64,000 nucleotides of DNA. It comes from Paulinella micropora. Taxonomy: Eukaryota; Cercozoa; Imbricatea; Euglyphida. This document shows, one piece after another, positions 61,623 to 64,000 of this stretch (position 1 is its first letter; each line of letters starts with the position of its first letter). Where the stretch lies: NCBI GenBank assembly GCA_009731375.1, contig BJOX01000040.1, positions 95,586 through 159,585 on the forward strand, in the 5' to 3' direction. The notes under the pieces were generated by a model. It saw nothing but the letters and a program-made list of their open reading frames with translations, was not told the origin of the DNA and made no database searches. The translations under genes were made by a program, and so were the position numbers.

Positions 61623-61900
61623 CTGTGTTTTTACGGCATGCGAACGTACAGGCACGTGTCGGTGGTTTTTGTGGCGTCCGCCGCCTGCAAAATATTGATG
61701 CCGTGGTCTCTTGAGGGGCGTTGTCCAGACTACACCGAGCTGGAACTTCTGGCCGAGTTTCTTGCCACCCTGCCTGAGGAAGGTTAGACATGTTAGCAGG
61801 CATGTCACACCATTCAAGAGCTAAGCATTAGATTGTGAATAAGTCGTGAAATGAAACATCCGCAAGATGTGGTCTGGTTTTTCTATACACTTGCATGCAG

Positions 61901-62001
61901 ACGCCGACGGTGGTTGGTACCCAGTGATGCAAGTGCGGTGGCACCAAACCAACGCTGCAACATGGCTGCTGACCAGGCTGATACAGCTCGAGCGAACATT
62001 G
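61901..62001 (+). CDS. Large gene exon, tail region
   Basis: After gcatgcag. The frame DGGWYPVMQVRWHQTNAATWLLTRLIQLE needs a phase-1 start, which the previous exon (phase 0) does not supply, so one boundary is wrong or an exon is missing in the repeat-filled intron. The end matches the next exon in phase. Confidence 0.5.
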
Positions 62002-62059
62002 GTCCGTTCTCTCGCTTGTTTCTGGCTTGACCTTGCATGTGGTTTATTTGCATGCGCAG

Positions 62060-63094
62060 AAGCTTCCGAAGCGATCGCGGAAAGTTCTGAGGCGCCTGCT
62101 GGACAGCTGTTCACTGGAACTAGTGGAGTGGGTTGAAAAGGGTCTGGGACAAGGAAAATTGCAGCAAGCTTTGCGATCCGAAACGGGGAAGTCGCGGCTG
62201 CAGGAATGCCATGGCGCAAAGAAGGAAGACGAATCGGAAGACGAATCGGAAGACGAATCGGAAGACAAATCGGAAGAGGAGGAGGAGGATGAGGAGCAGG
62301 GAGAGAGATAAGAGAGCGAGGATGAGGAGCAAGAGAATGACGAAGAGGAAAGCAAAGATGTGGAGGAGGACATGGAACATATGCAGCAGAGACGGCTGCC
62401 GCTCCTTACCAAGGCCAGGGAGCAGTTTCTATTTCCGCAGCCTGCAGACCGGAAAGGCAAGGCTGCGGATGGGGAGGGCTCGTTTCAGTCTGTGCAACCT
62501 CGGAAGGCCACTCGTCGAACCCGTCCGCTTGCACCAGGCAGTGGGTCTGTAGCGACCACAGCTCCGTGCAGGCCACCAAAGATGAAAGAGAAACATGCAG
62601 ACATGGTCAAAAGCGGGAAGAAAAGAAAAGGCAAGTCGCAGCGGACTGCAGCGCAAGCCGCGCCTTCGTCGAATCTGTGCTCGGAGGCTGCGACCAAAGG
62701 CTTTTGCAACAAGCGCCAATGCGGCCTGATCCATCGAACCAAGCTCGGCGCATCTGGAGACGTTAAGGAGCCCGAAGCGGATAGAGGTGTTTGCTATAAG
62801 TTCTGGAACACCGGTAGTTGCTTCGACGCTGCTTGTCTGTTCAAGCATCATCGTGCCAAAGCGTTGCCTGGAGGTCCTGCTCACACTGCCTCGATAGCGC
62901 GGTCCAGCACGCGGCAGAGAGTGAAGCGCACGATCGCCAGCGGCAGCAGCCGAGCTTGGGGGGTGGTGGAAAGGCGCGCGGACGATAGTTGGATTTGTCC
63001 CGTCTGTACGCTGGTGAACACTGGCCGCGCCAACCGTCGCAGCTGCGAGATGTGTTACAAACCATCGCCCTTTCCTGCACTGAGCTCGTTCTGA
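62060..63094 (+). CDS. Large gene last exon: acidic tract, two CCCH fingers, RanBP2 finger
   Basis: After catgcgcag, phase 0. A helical start is followed by an acidic Glu/Ser/Asp tract, interrupted by TAA at 62309-62311 although the same acidic frame continues beyond it. Two CCCH-type fingers follow: C-x8-C-x4-C-x3-H at about 62678-62735 and again at about 62793-62850. Near the end lies W-x-C-x2-C-x10-C-x2-C (about 62988-63051), a RanBP2/NZF-type finger. CCCH and RanBP2 fingers commonly bind single-stranded RNA (the latter also ubiquitin). The stop is at 63092-63094. Confidence 0.7.
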
Positions 63095-63300
63095 GCAGGT
63101 TCAACTCGCTCACTTTGCGCAGCCTCCCTCGGCGCTGTCGCGGCGACTTCATAGCTTGCAACCGTTGTTAAAGGCGTAGTAGCCTTTGCAGTCTTGCCAC
63201 GGAGAAATATTGATCAGTTCGTGAGAGTTATTCAACTTAACTATTTTATTTATATTATTTAATAAAAGTATTAGTAAATAAATACTTATTGAAAAAACGT
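63095..63300 (+). terminator. 3' UTR with AATAAA signals
   Basis: After the stop codon the sequence becomes AT-rich. AATAAA occurs at 63261-63266 and again at about 63278, which would serve as polyadenylation signals for the large gene. Confidence 0.5.
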
Positions 63301-63435
63301 GAAAGATCCAAGGACTGTTCGTACAGCCCTCGCTCCCTTTCTTGCTTCGAAGCCTGACAATCGTATGTCTTTTTTATCGTGAAAGACAGTCGTATGTCAC
63401 CTTCAATTTTTTTCCAATTAACGACTTTTAATAAT

Positions 63436-63831
63436 TTAAGAACGCTTCCTTTTCGTAGAGTATGTTTTTTTTATCGTGCTCGAAAGGCAATCGTATGCCT
63501 TGTTTGCTGCTTGATCTTGTTTTTGAACTCCTTCGGGGTCTAGTTGGTTGGTCTCTGTGTTTTCCTCCGTCTTGTCCGCACTTGCAGTCTTCTCGTCTTT
63601 TGGTGCGAACGCTGTTATGGCCGGCGTGTCCCACGCATTTAGCTGGCATAGGAGGATGAGGCGTATTTCCCAGTCCTCACTCCGCGTTGATGGGTGTAGG
63701 TATTGGCTGGAGATTTGTTGTGTTTCCTTCCTCATTTCGTCTGCTGGTCCCCATTTCAGAGAAAATCGAGGGGCATTCGCCTTTTTTCCCAGGTTGGTAC
63801 TGATTTTGTGTTTGAGTGACCACAGATTCAT
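63436..63831 (-). CDS. Possible minus-strand ORF, unknown
   Basis: 131 residues from an ATG (63829-63831), with ordinary charged composition (SLKWGPADEMRKETQQISSQYLH ... EDWEIRLILLCQLNAWDTPAI) and a basic end. It faces the large gene tail to tail. A few more codons upstream are open back to a tag|cag site that could be a splice acceptor, so it might be the last exon of a gene entering from the right. No family recognised. Confidence 0.35.
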   Translation of the reverse strand: MNLWSLKHKISTNLGKKANAPRFSLKWGPADEMRKETQQISSQYLHPSTRSEDWEIRLILLCQLNAWDTPAITAFAPKDEKTASADKTEENTETNQLDPEGVQKQDQAANKAYDCLSSTIKKTYSTKRKRS

Positions 63832-64000
63832 GTCCCGTATGTCAGCTTTAGCTTCAATATGGTTTGTCTGCTATCCGCAGCGAGAGCAATCTTCACTGTG
63901 AAGCGGTGCTGGACTGTAATGACGTAGTCAGTGGGGAGCGGAGCCTGCTGTTGGTGTTTCCCGTGGTTGGGTCGTTATCCTCTTGACGTAGTTGTATTTC

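Larger units (their letters stand above)
37178..63094 (+). other. Giant multi-exon gene: RNB exoribonuclease, two SF1 helicases, zinc fingers
   Basis: Umbrella entry for the exons listed below. In order the modules are an RNB exoribonuclease (37540-40312), a UPF1-like helicase (40793-45680), a TRANK1-like UvrD-family helicase (45663-48893), helical/TPR-like repeats (49137-54133), a MYND-like finger (54414-54581), a disordered linker (56704-58000), and two CCCH fingers plus a RanBP2-type finger (62678-63060). At 27 consecutive junctions the phase left by one exon is the phase needed by the next. The gap at 40931-41175 may hide an exon. Three places break the frame (about 45665, about 51750-52290, 62309-62311). 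The predicted product is around 4,900 residues if it is one gene. Alternative: two genes, split near 45.7 kb. Cellular role is inferred to be RNA processing or surveillance. Confidence 0.65.

Overview
The window is eukaryotic nuclear DNA. It carries a gene with many GT-AG introns, two LTR retrotransposons, tRNA-derived SINEs and very large microsatellite and minisatellite arrays. At least 14 runs of N mark assembly gaps, most of them next to homopolymers or simple repeats. Codon use in the exons is GC-rich, and the introns run from about 40 bases to several kb with strong CT tracts. I read this as a repeat-rich protist or alga, but nothing in the sequence fixes the lineage and I do not name one.

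Layout. 1-10,130: simple repeats (ATTAG, GATA, AACAT, CA, CT, CTT, GAAA), a 37-bp minisatellite (6501-7391), and a 790-bp fold-back, hAT-like non-autonomous DNA transposon with terminal inverted repeats and a 7-bp target duplication (2483-3272). Only a few low-confidence exon fragments occur here. 10,134-33,762: an outer minus-strand Ty3/gypsy-type element with 387/396-bp LTRs. A minus-strand Ty1/copia element (10,721-18,206, about 310-bp LTRs, 5-bp duplication CAAAT) sits inside its 3' part. Without the copia insert the outer element is about 16 kb. It carries gag, protease, RT, RNase H and integrase, an unexplained block of minus-strand ORFs between integrase and the 3' LTR, and two plus-strand (antisense) ORFs between the 5' LTR and gag. 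Both elements are broken by frameshifts and stops. 33,763-36,500: flanking DNA and CTGT/TATG arrays.

37,178-63,094: a plus-strand gene, or a tightly packed series of genes, of more than 35 exons. In order it encodes an RNase II/RNB exoribonuclease domain with the four catalytic aspartates, a UPF1-like SF1 helicase, a TRANK1-like UvrD-family helicase, helical/TPR-like repeats, a MYND-like zinc finger, a long disordered region, two CCCH zinc fingers and a RanBP2-type zinc finger. Reading phase is preserved across 27 successive splice junctions that I checked by hand. No terminator or promoter separates the modules, but three frame or stop anomalies need checking. If it is one gene the product is roughly 4,900 residues and would join a 3'-5' exoribonuclease to two different helicases. 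RNB followed by a UPF1-like helicase matches the C-terminal order of animal HELZ2; the TRANK1-like fusion downstream is the unusual part.

58,720-61,900 is a large intron filled with a 175-bp tandem repeat, ATT-tailed repeats and two copies of a tRNA-derived SINE. 63,095-64,000 holds the 3' UTR with AATAAA signals and a possible minus-strand ORF. Exon limits are hand-assigned from splice consensus, phase and protein likeness; none was confirmed by transcript data.
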